Origin: Kocuria sp. p3-SID1428
GTDB taxonomy: Bacteria; Actinomycetota; Actinomycetes; Actinomycetales; Micrococcaceae
Reading direction: 5' to 3'
Length of the DNA stretch: 59,915 nt
NCBI RefSeq assembly: GCF_025149945.1
Contig: NZ_JALXVH010000010.1
Location: 1 to 59,915, forward strand
The first letter of the stretch is position 1. Each line of letters starts with the position of its first letter. The notes beneath the pieces were generated by a model, which was not told where the DNA came from, ran no database searches, and saw only the letters and a program-made list of their open reading frames with translations. Below are positions 51,314-59,915 of this stretch, in pieces. A program made the position numbers and the translations under genes.

Positions 51314-52122
51314 CCACGTCATCAGCTCCCACTGCCCATAGCCGCCGCGTCCTGATCACCGGAGCCACCGGTGGGATCGGGCTGCTGCTGGCCGAGCGGC
51401 TCAACGAGCAGGGCCCCGGCTACGAGATCATCCAGCACGGTCGCACGCCCAGGAACGAGGAGCAGGAGCGCGTGCTGCGCCCAGCGCAGATCACCGACCT
51501 GGACGAGATGCTGGCACTGATGGACGGCGTGGACACCGTGGTGCACCTGGCGGGGGCATCGGCCCCGCAGGCCGAGTGGGACGACGTCCTGGACGCCAAC
51601 ATCGTGGGCACCCGCAGCGTGCTGGAAGCGGCCCGGCAGACCGGGGTGCGCCGTGTGGTCTATGCGTCCTCCAATCACGCCTTCGGCATGTGGGACCGGA
51701 ACGAGCAGTGGCCCGTCCTGCCCACCACGCTGCCGCGACCGGACTCGCTCTACGGGGTCTCCAAGGTCTTCGGCGAGGCGCTGGGCAGCTACTACCACGA
51801 CGAGTTCGGCCTCGAGTTCATCGCCCTGCGCATCGGCTGGTACGCCCAGGATCCTCTGGAGGCCGACGACGAGCTGCTGCACGCCATGTGGCTCTCCCCC
51901 GACGACTGCGTCCAGGTCTTCCGCTGCGCGATCGAGGCCGAGCGCGGCTTCGGGGCGTACTACGCGATCTCGGAGAACCCGAACCGGCGCTGGGACATCA
52001 CGAGCACCATGGTCGAGCTGGGCTACCGGCCGCAGGACTCCTGGACCCGCTTCACCGGCAAGTCCGAGGACGTGGTCGAAGGCGGAGCACCCGTCCGCGA
52101 CACCTGGCCGTCGGGGTCCTGA
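51310..52122 (+). CDS. NAD-dependent epimerase/dehydratase, uronate-dehydrogenase-like
   Basis: The product has 270 residues. The Rossmann motif LITGATGGIGLLLAERL opens the fold. The catalytic pair is in SLYGVSKVFGEAL, with YASSNHAFGMW before it, and RIGWYAQDPLEADD resembles uronate dehydrogenases. It would oxidise a uronic acid or nucleotide sugar. It overlaps the FUSC gene and is 3 bases before the next gene. Confidence 0.8.
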   Translation: MTTSSAPTAHSRRVLITGATGGIGLLLAERLNEQGPGYEIIQHGRTPRNEEQERVLRPAQITDLDEMLALMDGVDTVVHLAGASAPQAEWDDVLDANIVGTRSVLEAARQTGVRRVVYASSNHAFGMWDRNEQWPVLPTTLPRPDSLYGVSKVFGEALGSYYHDEFGLEFIALRIGWYAQDPLEADDELLHAMWLSPDDCVQVFRCAIEAERGFGAYYAISENPNRRWDITSTMVELGYRPQDSWTRFTGKSEDVVEGGAPVRDTWPSGS

Positions 52123-52125
52123 GCG

Positions 52126-52998
52126 ATGGGCGGATCTCAGCCCGGCCGGCTCAAGGCCATCCTGCTGCTCGTCATCTCCCTGCTGTTTGTGGCGGCCGGT
52201 GTCTTCGTCCTGCTCTTCGGTCCCGTGATGCTCGGCCTGGTCGTGATCGCCTTCTTCGGCGGCTGTGCGCTGATCGGGCTGACGCAGCTGCTGGGCGCTG
52301 ATCACCCCGCCACCCCGATCCTCATGGGGGTGGGATCCATCGGCATGGGCCTGGGGTGCCTGGCGATGCTGGCCGGCGGGCTGAGCGCTGGGCCGGCCGA
52401 CGCGGGGGACTGGGTGATGGTCGCGATCATGCTGATCGGTGCCCTGTTCTTCGGCCTCGGCGGTGTGCTGCTGGTTCTCCTGCCGCTGCTTCGCCGCCGA
52501 CGTTCGGTTCGACCGCAGGTGCCCTCTCCGGTGCTGCCCGTGGCCCAGGTCGAGGCGATGCTGGACGGGCGCCTGTCGCAGCTCGGCGGTTTGGGCGGAA
52601 GCATCGGCGGCGGGGTCGGGGCCGGGATCCCCGGTGCCGTCGGCGGCCGCTCCGGAGGTGCGTTCGGTGCGCAGGTCGGCACCCGCCACCTCACGCACCT
52701 GGACGGGGCGCGGGCCCAGCTGCCGGTGGCGCTGGATCAGCAGCTGGTCCAGCACGTGCTGCGGGAGGTCTTCGGGGGTCGAGCCGAATGGGGATGGGCA
52801 CCGGATCGGCCGGTCATCCTGATGACCGGCATGGTCGGCTCCGGCACCGGCGGCCTGAACCCCTGCGTCCTGCAGATCGTGTGGTCGCAGCACGGGCTCG
52901 AGGCCACGGCCCATGCCCGGGAGGGGCTGATCGGGCAGCGCACGTGCGCGCGGACCCTGGCGAAGCTGGAATCCGCGCTGTGCCAGGAGTCCCGATGA
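52126..52998 (+). CDS. Hypothetical membrane protein
   Basis: The product has 290 residues. Four membrane segments lie in the first 125 residues (AILLLVISLLFVAAGVFVLL, and others). A Gly-rich linker (GGLGGSIGGGVGAGIPGAVG) leads to a soluble domain with VALDQQLVQHVLREVFGG and a TCARTLAKLESAL end. No family is recognised. The stop overlaps the YcaQ-like start. Confidence 0.65.
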   Translation: MGGSQPGRLKAILLLVISLLFVAAGVFVLLFGPVMLGLVVIAFFGGCALIGLTQLLGADHPATPILMGVGSIGMGLGCLAMLAGGLSAGPADAGDWVMVAIMLIGALFFGLGGVLLVLLPLLRRRRSVRPQVPSPVLPVAQVEAMLDGRLSQLGGLGGSIGGGVGAGIPGAVGGRSGGAFGAQVGTRHLTHLDGARAQLPVALDQQLVQHVLREVFGGRAEWGWAPDRPVILMTGMVGSGTGGLNPCVLQIVWSQHGLEATAHAREGLIGQRTCARTLAKLESALCQESR

Positions 52999-54170
52999 CC
53001 GAGCTGGCTCCTGCGGCAGCCCGCCGCATCGCCCTGGCCGCCCAGGGCTTCCTGGACCCGCGCCCGGCTCCGGGCGCTGTCACGGCGCGGCACCTGAACC
53101 GGGTGATCGATCGCGTGGGCGTGGTCCAGGTGGATTCGGTCAACGTGCTCACCCGCTCCCACTACCTGCCGTTCTTCTCCCGGCTCGGGCCCTATGACCG
53201 CGCCCGACTGGACCGCCTGCGCGACCGCTCGCCCCGACACCTCGTGGAGTACTGGGCACACGAGGCCAGCCTGATCCCGCTGCAGACCTGGCCGCTGCTG
53301 GCCTTCCGCCGCGACCGCGCCCGTGACGAGGCCTGGGGCGGCATCCGCCGGATCGCCCAGGAGCAGCCCGAGCTCGTGGAGCGGGTGCTCGCCGTGGTGG
53401 CATCCCACGGGCCCCTGACCGCCCGGCAGTGCGACGCGCTCGTGGAGCATCAGGTCCCCGGCCGCGGCAACGGCTGGGGCTGGAACTGGTCGGCGGTCAA
53501 GACCGCGATGGAGTTCCTGTTCTGGTCCGGGCAGATCATCAGCAGCGGGCGCAACCAGCAGTTCGAGCGCACCTACGTCCTGCCCGAGCGGATTCTTCCT
53601 CCCGAGCTGCTCGAGCGCTCGCGGCAGATGGATGCTCATGAGGCCCATGTGGAGCTGATCCGCATCGCCGCCCGCGCCCACGGGGTGGCGAGCCTGCGCA
53701 CCCTGCGCGATCACTTCCGGCTGCGCGCCGACGAGTCCCGCGCCGCCGTTGTCGATCTGGTGGCGGCCGGTGAGCTGGAGGAGGTGACGGTCCGCGGCCT
53801 GGGCCCGGCCTACCTACACACCGAGGCCCGACGGCCCCGCAGAGCCCATGTGGAAGCCCTGGTCAGTCCCTTCGACTCCCTGGTGTGGCAGCGCGAGCGC
53901 ACCGAATCGCTGTTCGGCATGCGCTTCCGGCTGGAGATCTACACGCCGGCGGCTCAGCGCCGCCACGGCTACTACGTCCTGCCGTTCGTCTACGGCGACA
54001 CCCTGGTCGCACGAGCGGACCTCAAGGCCGATCGAGCCGCAGGCGCCCTGCGCGTGCAGCGCCTGACCTGGGAGCCTGAGGCGCCGGGGGCGGCACGGGA
54101 GGCGCTGGCTGCGCAGCTGCGCTCGATGGCCGAGTGGCTCGAGCTCTCGGAGGTCGTGGTCTCCGCATAG
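52995..54170 (+). CDS. YcaQ/AlkX-family winged-helix DNA glycosylase
   Basis: The product has 391 residues. The catalytic motif Q45-V46-D47 in VGVVQVDSVNV is the Q-x-D form of the AlkX/YcaQ subfamily that unhooks DNA interstrand crosslinks. HYLPFFSRLGPYDR and a conserved EYWAHEASLIP follow, and tandem winged helices fill the middle. It would remove alkylated bases or crosslinks. The start overlaps the preceding stop. Confidence 0.87.
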   Translation: MTELAPAAARRIALAAQGFLDPRPAPGAVTARHLNRVIDRVGVVQVDSVNVLTRSHYLPFFSRLGPYDRARLDRLRDRSPRHLVEYWAHEASLIPLQTWPLLAFRRDRARDEAWGGIRRIAQEQPELVERVLAVVASHGPLTARQCDALVEHQVPGRGNGWGWNWSAVKTAMEFLFWSGQIISSGRNQQFERTYVLPERILPPELLERSRQMDAHEAHVELIRIAARAHGVASLRTLRDHFRLRADESRAAVVDLVAAGELEEVTVRGLGPAYLHTEARRPRRAHVEALVSPFDSLVWQRERTESLFGMRFRLEIYTPAAQRRHGYYVLPFVYGDTLVARADLKADRAAGALRVQRLTWEPEAPGAAREALAAQLRSMAEWLELSEVVVSA

Positions 54171-54201
54171 CTCCAGCCCGCAGGGACCGGGCGGTCGCGG
54201 C

Positions 54202-54678
54202 TCACTCGGGATCGGGGCGCGGCCACGGCTGGGCGCGGATGGCCTCGACCGATTCGTTGAAGCGGCGCATCAGGCGAGTCAGCTGCTCGACGTCCTCTTC
54301 CGCCCACTCGGCCGTCACGGCGGCCACGGAGTCGGTGCGGCCGCGGAAGTCCTCGCGGAGCCGGTTCGCGCCCTCGGGGGAGGGTTGGTGCTTGCGGGCC
54401 GAGCCTCCGTCGGGGTCCTCGACCCGCTCGATCAGCCCGGCCTTCATGGCGGCCGCGACCTGGCGGTGGACCGTGGAGACGTCCAGGTCGAAGGCCTCGG
54501 CGAGCTCTCCCACGGACAGCGGCCCCGAGGCCTCCAGCCGCGCCAGCAGAACGGCGGCGCTGCGCTCCAGGGTCGCCGAGCGCAGACGGGGGGCCGAGCC
54601 CTGCAGCGCGTGCCGGGACATCAGCATGTGCTCGTACATCAGCGCCCGCAGCGTCCGGCTGTCGCTCTGCTCGTCCAT
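54202..54678 (-). CDS. MarR-family transcriptional regulator
   Basis: The product has 158 residues. The winged helix includes GSAPRLRSATLERSAAVLLA, then LSVGELAEAFDLDVSTVHRQ and ERVEDPDGGSARK. It is divergent from the MFS gene across two similar operator half-dyads. It likely represses the transporter and itself until a ligand binds. Confidence 0.87.
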   Translation of the reverse strand: MDEQSDSRTLRALMYEHMLMSRHALQGSAPRLRSATLERSAAVLLARLEASGPLSVGELAEAFDLDVSTVHRQVAAAMKAGLIERVEDPDGGSARKHQPSPEGANRLREDFRGRTDSVAAVTAEWAEEDVEQLTRLMRRFNESVEAIRAQPWPRPDPE

Positions 54679-54718
54679 GCGGCGGCCCCCTTTAGTGGTG
54701 CGATCTCGTCACCTCGAA

Positions 54719-54758
54719 TTGTATCGTGCAAACTCAGTGCTAGATTTGCATCATACAA
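54719..54758. promoter_or_regulatory. Twin MarR operators and MFS promoter
   Basis: TTGTATCGTGCAAA (54719-54732) and TTTGCATCATACAA (54745-54758) are inverted with 12 of 14 matches, and each is itself a quasi-palindrome TTG-N7-CAA. A -35 TTGTAT (54719-54724) and a -10 TAGATT (54741-54746), 16 bp apart, lie inside and drive the MFS gene. Confidence 0.65.
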
Positions 54759-54781
54759 ACCTCGATCCCAGGAGATGATCC

Positions 54782-56044
54782 TTGTCAGCCGCCACCGGTG
54801 AGATCCCGCGCATCGACCACCCGAGCGCTCAGCCCCTGGTCACCCCGGCCTTCGTGCTGGCCTGGATGGTCAACTTCTCGCAGTACCTCGTCTTCTACCT
54901 GCTGGTCACCACCATGGCGCTGTACGCCGTGCGCGAGTTCGCCGCCGACGATGCCGCCAGCGGCTTCGCCTCGAGCTCCTTCGTGGTGGGGGCGACCGTC
55001 GCGCGACTGGTCACCGGCTTCATCGTCGATCGGCTGGGGCGCCGTCGCGTGATGCTCGCGGCCCTTGCGGTGACGATCCTGGCCTGCGCTCTCTACCTCC
55101 CCACCGCCTCTTTGCCCCTGCTGATCGCGGTGCGCATCCTGCACGGCTTCGCCTACGCCTTCGCCTCCACAGCGGTGATGGCCATCGTGCAGTCGGTGAT
55201 CCCCGCAGCCCGACGTGCCGAGGGCACCGGCTTCTTCGCTCTGGGCACCACGCTGGCCACGGCCGTGGGGCCGGCGCTCGGGCTCTTCCTGGTCGGCTCC
55301 TTCGGCTACGGGACCCTGTTCGCGGCTGCGCTGGGAGCGAGCACGGCGGGGCTGATGCTGGCGCTGTTCCTGCGCCGTCCTGCCGAGGGCACCCCGGCGC
55401 GCACGGACGAGGAGGCCGAGGAGCACGACGAGGCCGTCGCCGCGCGGAAGGCCGAGTTCTCGCTCGCGGAGATCCTGCATCCGGCCGTCGTGCCGATCGG
55501 GCTGTTCATGGTGCTGATCGGACTGAGCTATGCCGGGGTGATCACCTACCTGAACGCCTACGCCGTGCAGCGCGATGTCGCCACCGGCGCCGGACTGTTC
55601 TTCGTGGCCTATGCCCTGGCCATGCTCGTGATGCGCTTCGTGCTGGGCCGCGTCCAGGATCAGCGCGGGGACAACATCGTCGTGTGGTTCGGCATCGTGT
55701 GCTTTGTCCTGGCGCTCGTCGTGCTGTCCGCGGCCCAGCAGGACTGGCAGGTGGTCGTGGCCGGTGCGCTCACCGGTCTGGGCTACGGCACGCTGATGCC
55801 GGCCGCCCAGGCCATCGCCGTGAGCGCCGTGCCTGCCGACAAGCTCGGCACCGGGATCTCCACGCTGCTGCTGCTGGCCGATGTGGGGATCGGGCTGGGC
55901 CCGGTGCTGCTGGGCGCCATCCTCTCGGCCACCGGCTACGGCCCCATGTACGCGGGGCTGGCGGTCGTGGTGGTCGTGGCCGGCATCTTCTACCACGCAG
56001 TGCACGGCCGGCATCAGGCGGCCCGACGCCGGCAGGCGGCCTGA
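54782..56044 (+). CDS. MFS drug/metabolite transporter
   Basis: The product has 420 residues and starts with TTG 54782, chosen because AGGAG lies seven bases upstream; the ATG inside that site is in another frame. Twelve membrane segments are predicted; the A-loop motif is VDRLGRRRV and the fifth helix has ALGTTLATAVGPALGLFLVG. A His/basic C-terminal tail ends GRHQAARRRQAA. The control by MarR suggests efflux of a toxic compound. Confidence 0.9.
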   Translation: MSAATGEIPRIDHPSAQPLVTPAFVLAWMVNFSQYLVFYLLVTTMALYAVREFAADDAASGFASSSFVVGATVARLVTGFIVDRLGRRRVMLAALAVTILACALYLPTASLPLLIAVRILHGFAYAFASTAVMAIVQSVIPAARRAEGTGFFALGTTLATAVGPALGLFLVGSFGYGTLFAAALGASTAGLMLALFLRRPAEGTPARTDEEAEEHDEAVAARKAEFSLAEILHPAVVPIGLFMVLIGLSYAGVITYLNAYAVQRDVATGAGLFFVAYALAMLVMRFVLGRVQDQRGDNIVVWFGIVCFVLALVVLSAAQQDWQVVVAGALTGLGYGTLMPAAQAIAVSAVPADKLGTGISTLLLLADVGIGLGPVLLGAILSATGYGPMYAGLAVVVVVAGIFYHAVHGRHQAARRRQAA

Positions 56045-56070
56045 GCGCGACGACGAGACCCCTGCCCGTG

Positions 56071-56118
56071 ACAGCGACAGGCGGACCCGACGAGCTCGTC
56101 GGGTCCGCCTGTCGCTGT
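56071..56118. terminator. 48-bp perfect palindrome, bidirectional terminator
   Basis: Two 24-bp arms, beginning ACAGCGACAGGCGGACC and ending GGTCCGCCTGTCGCTGT, are exact complements with no loop bases. The convergent MFS and kbl genes end on either side (56044 and 56148). Confidence 0.85.
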
Positions 56119-56147
56119 GCCCTGGCGCGGGCCGCTGCGTGCGGGTC

Positions 56148-57335
56148 TCAGGCCACGGCGTCGCGGGCGTCGATGAAGGCCCGCACGCACTCGCGCACAT
56201 CCTGCTCCGAGTGCGAGGCCGACAGCTGCACACGGATCCGCGCCTTGCCCCGCGGCACGACCGGGAAGCTGAAGGCGATCACGTAGACGCCCGCCTCGAG
56301 CATGCGATCGGCGATCTGGGTCGCCTGGCGGGCGCCGTCGTCGCCGGGGAACATGACCGGGCGGATCGGGTGCGTGCCGGGCAGGACGTCGAAGCCGGCT
56401 TCGCGCATCAGCGAGTCGAACAGCTCGGTGTTGGCCTGCAGCTGCCTGCGCTTGTCGGCCGACGACTCGATCAGCTCGAGGGCCGCCAAGGAGCCGGCGA
56501 CGACGGCCGGGGCCACCGAGTTCGAGAACAGGTAGGGGCGCGAGCGCTGCCGCAGCAGATCCACGATCTCCTGGTGGGCCGCCACATAGCCGCCGGAGGC
56601 CCCGCCCAGGGCCTTGCCGAGCGTGCCGGTGAGGATGTCCACGCGATCCATCACGCCGAACAGCTCCGGGGTGCCGCGCCCGCCGTCGCCGATGAAGCCG
56701 ACCGCGTGCGAGTCGTCCACGAAGACCAGGGCACCGAACTCCTCGGCCAGGTCGCAGATCTCATCCAGCGGGGCGTAGGAGCCGTCCATGGAGAAGACGC
56801 CGTCGGTCACGATGACCTTCCGGCGCGCGTCCGCCGCCGCCTCGAGCTGGGCGCGCAGATCCGCCATGTCCGCGTTCTTGTAGCGGAAGCGCTGGGCCTT
56901 GGACAGCCGCACCCCGTCGATGATCGAGGCGTGGTTCAGCTCGTCCGAGATGATCGCGTCCTCGGCGCCGAAGAGCACCTCGAAGACGCCGCCGTTGGCG
57001 TCGAAGCACGACGAGTAGAGGATCGTGTCCTCGGTGCCCAGGAACTCGGAGAGCTTGTCCTCGAGCCGGATATGCAGGTTCTGCGTGCCGCAGATGAAGC
57101 GGACCGAGGCCATGCCGAAGCCCCAGTCGTCCAGGGCGGTCTTGGCGGCGCCGATGATCTGCGGATCATCGGCCAGGCCCAGGTAGTTGTTGGCGCAGAA
57201 GTTCAGCGCCTCGGACTTCAGGGTGGTGATGTGGGCGGACTGCGGGGAAGTCAGCTCGCGCTCGTCCTTGTGGAGCCCGGAGTCCCGGATCTCCTGCAGC
57301 GTGGCGCTCAGCTCATCCTTGAGGGTGCCGTACAT
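56148..57335 (-). CDS. kbl: Glycine C-acetyltransferase (2-amino-3-ketobutyrate CoA ligase)
   Basis: The product has 395 residues, the normal length. It is an alpha-oxoamine synthase with [36 protein letters not shown] and the PLP lysine in [12 protein letters not shown]. It converts 2-amino-3-ketobutyrate and CoA to glycine and acetyl-CoA, the second step of threonine breakdown. It lies 60 bp downstream of tdh, which makes the substrate, so the two form an operon. Confidence 0.95.
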   Translation of the reverse strand: MYGTLKDELSATLQEIRDSGLHKDERELTSPQSAHITTLKSEALNFCANNYLGLADDPQIIGAAKTALDDWGFGMASVRFICGTQNLHIRLEDKLSEFLGTEDTILYSSCFDANGGVFEVLFGAEDAIISDELNHASIIDGVRLSKAQRFRYKNADMADLRAQLEAAADARRKVIVTDGVFSMDGSYAPLDEICDLAEEFGALVFVDDSHAVGFIGDGGRGTPELFGVMDRVDILTGTLGKALGGASGGYVAAHQEIVDLLRQRSRPYLFSNSVAPAVVAGSLAALELIESSADKRRQLQANTELFDSLMREAGFDVLPGTHPIRPVMFPGDDGARQATQIADRMLEAGVYVIAFSFPVVPRGKARIRVQLSASHSEQDVRECVRAFIDARDAVA

Positions 57336-57395
57336 GGTGGTTCCTTCGGGGGTCGGTGGTTCGGGGTGTCGTCGTCGGTGCGGGGGCGGGTGCGG

Positions 57396-58433
57396 TCAGG
57401 ACCAGTCCAGGATGACCTTGCCGCACCGGCCGGAGCGGGCGGCCCCGAAGGCGTCCTCCCACTGCTCGGCGGGGAAGCGGTGCGTGATGACCTGCGAGAC
57501 GGCCGAACGGAAGCGCTCGGACGTGGCGACCATCTGCGACATGGCGTACCAGGTGTCGAACATCTCACGTCCGTAGATGCCCTTGAGCGTGATCATGTGG
57601 GTGATGACCTTGCCCCAGTCCAGGTCGTAGGACTGATGCGGCAGCCCGAGCAGGGCGATGCGGCCGCCGTGGTTCATGTTGCTGATCATGTCCGAGACCG
57701 CGGGCCCGGCCCCGGACATCTCCATGCCGATGTCGAAGCCCTCCTTCATGCCGAGCGTGTCCTGCGCGTCGGCAAGGGACTGCCGCGTCACGTTGATCGT
57801 GACGTCCGCTCCGGCATTGCGGGCGAGCTCCAGGCGGTAGTCGCTGGCATCCGAGACCACCACATAGCGCGCCCCGGCATGACGGGCGATCGCCGCGGCC
57901 ATCACGCCGATCGGCCCGGCGCCGGTGATCACGACGTCCTCGCCGACCATCGGCCACTGCAGGGCCGTGTGGGTCGCATTGCCCAGGGGATCGAAGATCG
58001 CGCCCAGGTCCGGGTCCAGATCCGCGGGGTGGACCCACACGTTCGTGGCCGGCAGGACGACGAAGTCCGCGAAGGCGCCGTCGCGGTTCACGCCCAGGCC
58101 CTCGATGGCGATGCAGACGTGGCGGTGCCCGGCACGGCAGTTGCGGCAGGTCCCGCACACGATGTGGCCTTCACCCGAGGCTCGATCGCCGACGGCGACG
58201 CTCGTGACCTCCGAGCCCACCTCGACGATCTCGCCGTAGAATTCGTGGCCGATGACCAGGGGCGGGTCCACCGTGGAGCGGGCCCAGTCATCCCAGTCGG
58301 CCAGGTGCAGATCGGTGCCGCAGATGCCGGCGCGCAGCACGCGGATCTTCACGTCCCAGGCGCCGCAGCCCGGCTCCGGGTGGTCGAGCAGCTCCAGTCC
58401 GGGGTCGGCGGACAGCTTGGTGAGTGCGCGCAC
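57396..58433 (-). CDS. tdh: L-threonine 3-dehydrogenase
   Basis: The product has 345 residues from GTG 58433 (AGGAAAG upstream). It is a zinc-dependent medium-chain dehydrogenase: catalytic zinc in AGICGTDLH and GHEFYGEIVEVG, structural zinc in CGTCRNCRAGHRHVC, and NAD fold GAGPIGVMAAAIA. The HRHVC and GVNRDGAFADFV segments are specific to Tdh. It oxidises threonine to 2-amino-3-ketobutyrate for kbl. Confidence 0.95.
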   Translation of the reverse strand: MRALTKLSADPGLELLDHPEPGCGAWDVKIRVLRAGICGTDLHLADWDDWARSTVDPPLVIGHEFYGEIVEVGSEVTSVAVGDRASGEGHIVCGTCRNCRAGHRHVCIAIEGLGVNRDGAFADFVVLPATNVWVHPADLDPDLGAIFDPLGNATHTALQWPMVGEDVVITGAGPIGVMAAAIARHAGARYVVVSDASDYRLELARNAGADVTINVTRQSLADAQDTLGMKEGFDIGMEMSGAGPAVSDMISNMNHGGRIALLGLPHQSYDLDWGKVITHMITLKGIYGREMFDTWYAMSQMVATSERFRSAVSQVITHRFPAEQWEDAFGAARSGRCGKVILDWS

Positions 58434-58917
58434 GGGGCTCGTCTTTCCTCGAACGGTCGGCCGGGTGGGGCCGCGGATCCGCCTCCGCCGGTGCGGTGGC
58501 ACCGGGTCGTGGTCGCGTCCGATCCGATCAGGGCCAAGACGGCGACGACCGGGTGGAGGGTTCTTCGGAGCCTAGGGGCTGGACGACCTGCGGCGCGGCT
58601 CACGCGAGCATCGCGACGCAAGGTTGAGCAGAACCCGTGCGGCAGCGCGGACTGCTCGCGAGGCGGGGTGCGAGCAGCCGAGCTCACCGATTCTGGGGGA
58701 ACTCCCAGCTTTACGATGACGATCGAGGTGGGCGAGGACATCATCCCTGTCATGGCAGGGATGTGCCGTACTCAGCCACTGTTCAGGTTACAATTCCATC
58801 ACGGTACAATCACGGTTTGATAACGAATGCGATTTGAGCGGGTCTTGCGTGACCTCCTAGGTTCTCTGGCGGACTCCGGGCAGCACGCCCGCATCGACAT
58901 CCGCTGAGGAGCACGCC
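58434..58917. promoter_or_regulatory. Divergent regulatory region upstream of tdh and the CAP gene
   Basis: This 484-bp space holds no supported gene. The last 130 bp before the CAP gene are unusually AT-rich for the window, with repeated TACAAT (near 58788 and 58804, in GGTTACAATTCC and GGTACAATCACGG). These are good -10 hexamers. The tdh promoter must lie in the GC-rich left part. Confidence 0.45.
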
Positions 58918-59496
58918 ATGAAGAAGAAGACCACTCGCTACGCCGCAGCCGCCGCGCTCGCCTTCGCCGGCACCAGCGCCGCCGTTGCTCCCGCGCAGGC
59001 CGCGGTCTCCGTCTCGGGTGCCGAGACCCCGATGCAGACCCAGGCTCAGACATCGGCCGGTGAGGCTCCGGCCCCCGAGGCCGCGCCGGCCTCCGATGCA
59101 TCGTTCTCCGCACAGGTCTCCCAGGAGGTCCTCGCCCAGATGAACGAGCACCGCTCCCAGGCCGGGCTGTCGCCGCTGTCGAGCAATGGGCAGCTCGACG
59201 CCATGAGCACCGACTGGTCGGGCCAGCAGGCCGCCGCCGGCGCGCCGTCGCACAACCCGTCGTTCATCGCGCAGACCAGCGCCGCGGGCTCGACCGGCAT
59301 GGCCGAGAACATCGCCTACAGCGTGGGCTCCCAGGGCTCCGTCGAGGCCACGGCCTCGTACTTCGTGGACTTCTGGATGAACAGCCCCTCGCATGAGGCG
59401 AACATCATGAATCCCGAGTTCAACGCCGCCGGCTTCGGTCTGGCGGAGGGCGCCGACGGCAACGTCTACGCCACGCAGAACTTCGGCACCTTCTGA
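58918..59496 (+). CDS. Secreted CAP/SCP-domain protein
   Basis: The product has 192 residues. A signal peptide (MKKKTTRYAAAAALAFAGTS, then cleavage near AQA) is followed by a Pro/Ala/Gln-rich linker of about 40 residues. The CAP domain begins VLAQMNEHRSQAGLSPLSSN and has GMAENIAYS, the SPSHEANIMNPEF motif and GNVYATQNFG at the end. CAP proteins are secreted; the role in bacteria is mostly unknown. GAGGAG lies before ATG. Confidence 0.92.
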   Translation: MKKKTTRYAAAAALAFAGTSAAVAPAQAAVSVSGAETPMQTQAQTSAGEAPAPEAAPASDASFSAQVSQEVLAQMNEHRSQAGLSPLSSNGQLDAMSTDWSGQQAAAGAPSHNPSFIAQTSAAGSTGMAENIAYSVGSQGSVEATASYFVDFWMNSPSHEANIMNPEFNAAGFGLAEGADGNVYATQNFGTF

Positions 59497-59664
59497 TCCG
59501 CAGCATCCCGCGCGCACCGCGGCCCGACCTCGCGGGGCTGACGTCCCGTCGGTGGGCGGTGCCATGATGAGATCAGGCGCACAGGCGCAGGCCCGAGCCC
59601 GCGATGCGCGCCGATGTCCCGAACCGGTCGCCCTCGCGGGCGGCCGCAGATCCAGGAGGTTCCC

Positions 59665-59915
59665 ATGTCAGAGAACACGCAGGGCGACGACGAGCTCTAC
59701 ACGCCCGTCACGGACGACACCGAGGGCGGCGCGGAGATGATGGGCGCCACCGGCGACGCCGGCGGCGCCTCGTCCCTGGAGAAGGACCCGGAGGAGTGGG
59801 TCAGCGGCGACGAGCCCATGACCGAGTCCCAGAAGTCCTATCTGGACACCCTGGCCAAGCAGGCGGGGGAGTCCGTTCCGACCGATCTGACCAAGGCGCA
59901 GGCGTCCGAGCACAT
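59665..59915 (+). CDS. DUF3072-family protein, cut by the window end
   Basis: The visible 83 residues begin MSENTQGDDELYTPVTDDTE (AGGAGG upstream) and reach EPMTESQKSYLDTLAKQAGE, then SVPTDLTKAQASEH. The latter segment is the DUF3072 signature. The gene continues past 59915. Small acidic protein of unknown function. Confidence 0.85.
   Translation, partial: MSENTQGDDELYTPVTDDTEGGAEMMGATGDAGGASSLEKDPEEWVSGDEPMTESQKSYLDTLAKQAGESVPTDLTKAQASEH

Overview
The window is about 60 kb of GC-rich DNA from a high-GC Gram-positive bacterium. GTG and TTG starts, purine-rich ribosome sites, ATGA-coupled operons, the CmtR-type regulator and the overall gene content point to Actinomycetota, most likely Micrococcales. 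A Brachybacterium/Dermabacteraceae-like host is my inference, not something I can prove from the sequence. No rRNA, tRNA or CRISPR array was seen.

Region 1 (1-13.9 kb). Two paralogous secreted proteins precede ychF. The last codons of ychF have been replaced by a 10.27-kb insert. The native YchF C-terminus (VEFRFNV-stop) lies alone at 12745-12768, and an 11-bp direct repeat (GTGGAGTTCCG) marks both ends. Between the repeats are exactly four same-strand genes: a DUF499-type ATPase, a small unknown protein, a DUF1156-type DNA methylase and a PLD-SNF2 helicase. I read this as a compact, recombinase-less defence element that probably uses ychF transcription. It is the strongest candidate for a poorly described system here. 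Next to it are a Phd/RelE-type toxin-antitoxin operon, whose third gene is frameshifted in a G9 tract, and an IS3 remnant.

Region 2 (13.9-22.9 kb). A DJ-1/PfpI protein, a small ABM-like protein and an FAD oxidase are followed by a sulfite-oxidase-like pseudogene cut by a defective IS3 element. Then come an HNH-like protein, a GNAT fragment, and a coupled DUF2254/MscS membrane pair.

Region 3 (22.9-31.7 kb). A serine recombinase sits just inside a broken luciferase-like monooxygenase gene. It is followed by a coupled chain of small regulators, a Rep_2/SF3-helicase replication protein, a MobC-like protein, a relaxase, and a membrane coiled-coil protein that overlaps the relaxase. Mercury genes (membrane protein, merA, merR) follow. 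Together they look like an integrated mobilizable element carrying mercury resistance. An 11-bp repeat (ACATGCGCTAG) occurs at both proposed ends.

Region 4 (31.7-37.5 kb). A cytochrome P450 is followed by metal genes: a VIT1-type transporter, an HMA chaperone with a P1B-ATPase, and a CmtR-CadD operon. The CmtR cysteines are at positions 57, 61 and 102, as in Mycobacterium tuberculosis CmtR.

Region 5 (37.5-59.9 kb). This is mostly chromosomal: an NptA-PstS phosphate operon, a PadR operon, a CorA-like protein, an alpha/beta hydrolase, HchA, a sugar transporter/FUSC/epimerase/AlkX-like operon, a MarR-MFS pair, threonine degradation (tdh-kbl), a CAP-domain protein and a partial DUF3072 gene. Gene graveyards at 37.5-38.4 kb and 47.5-48.7 kb hold truncated pieces of several genes, including a second, truncated Phd antitoxin that kept its palindromic operator.
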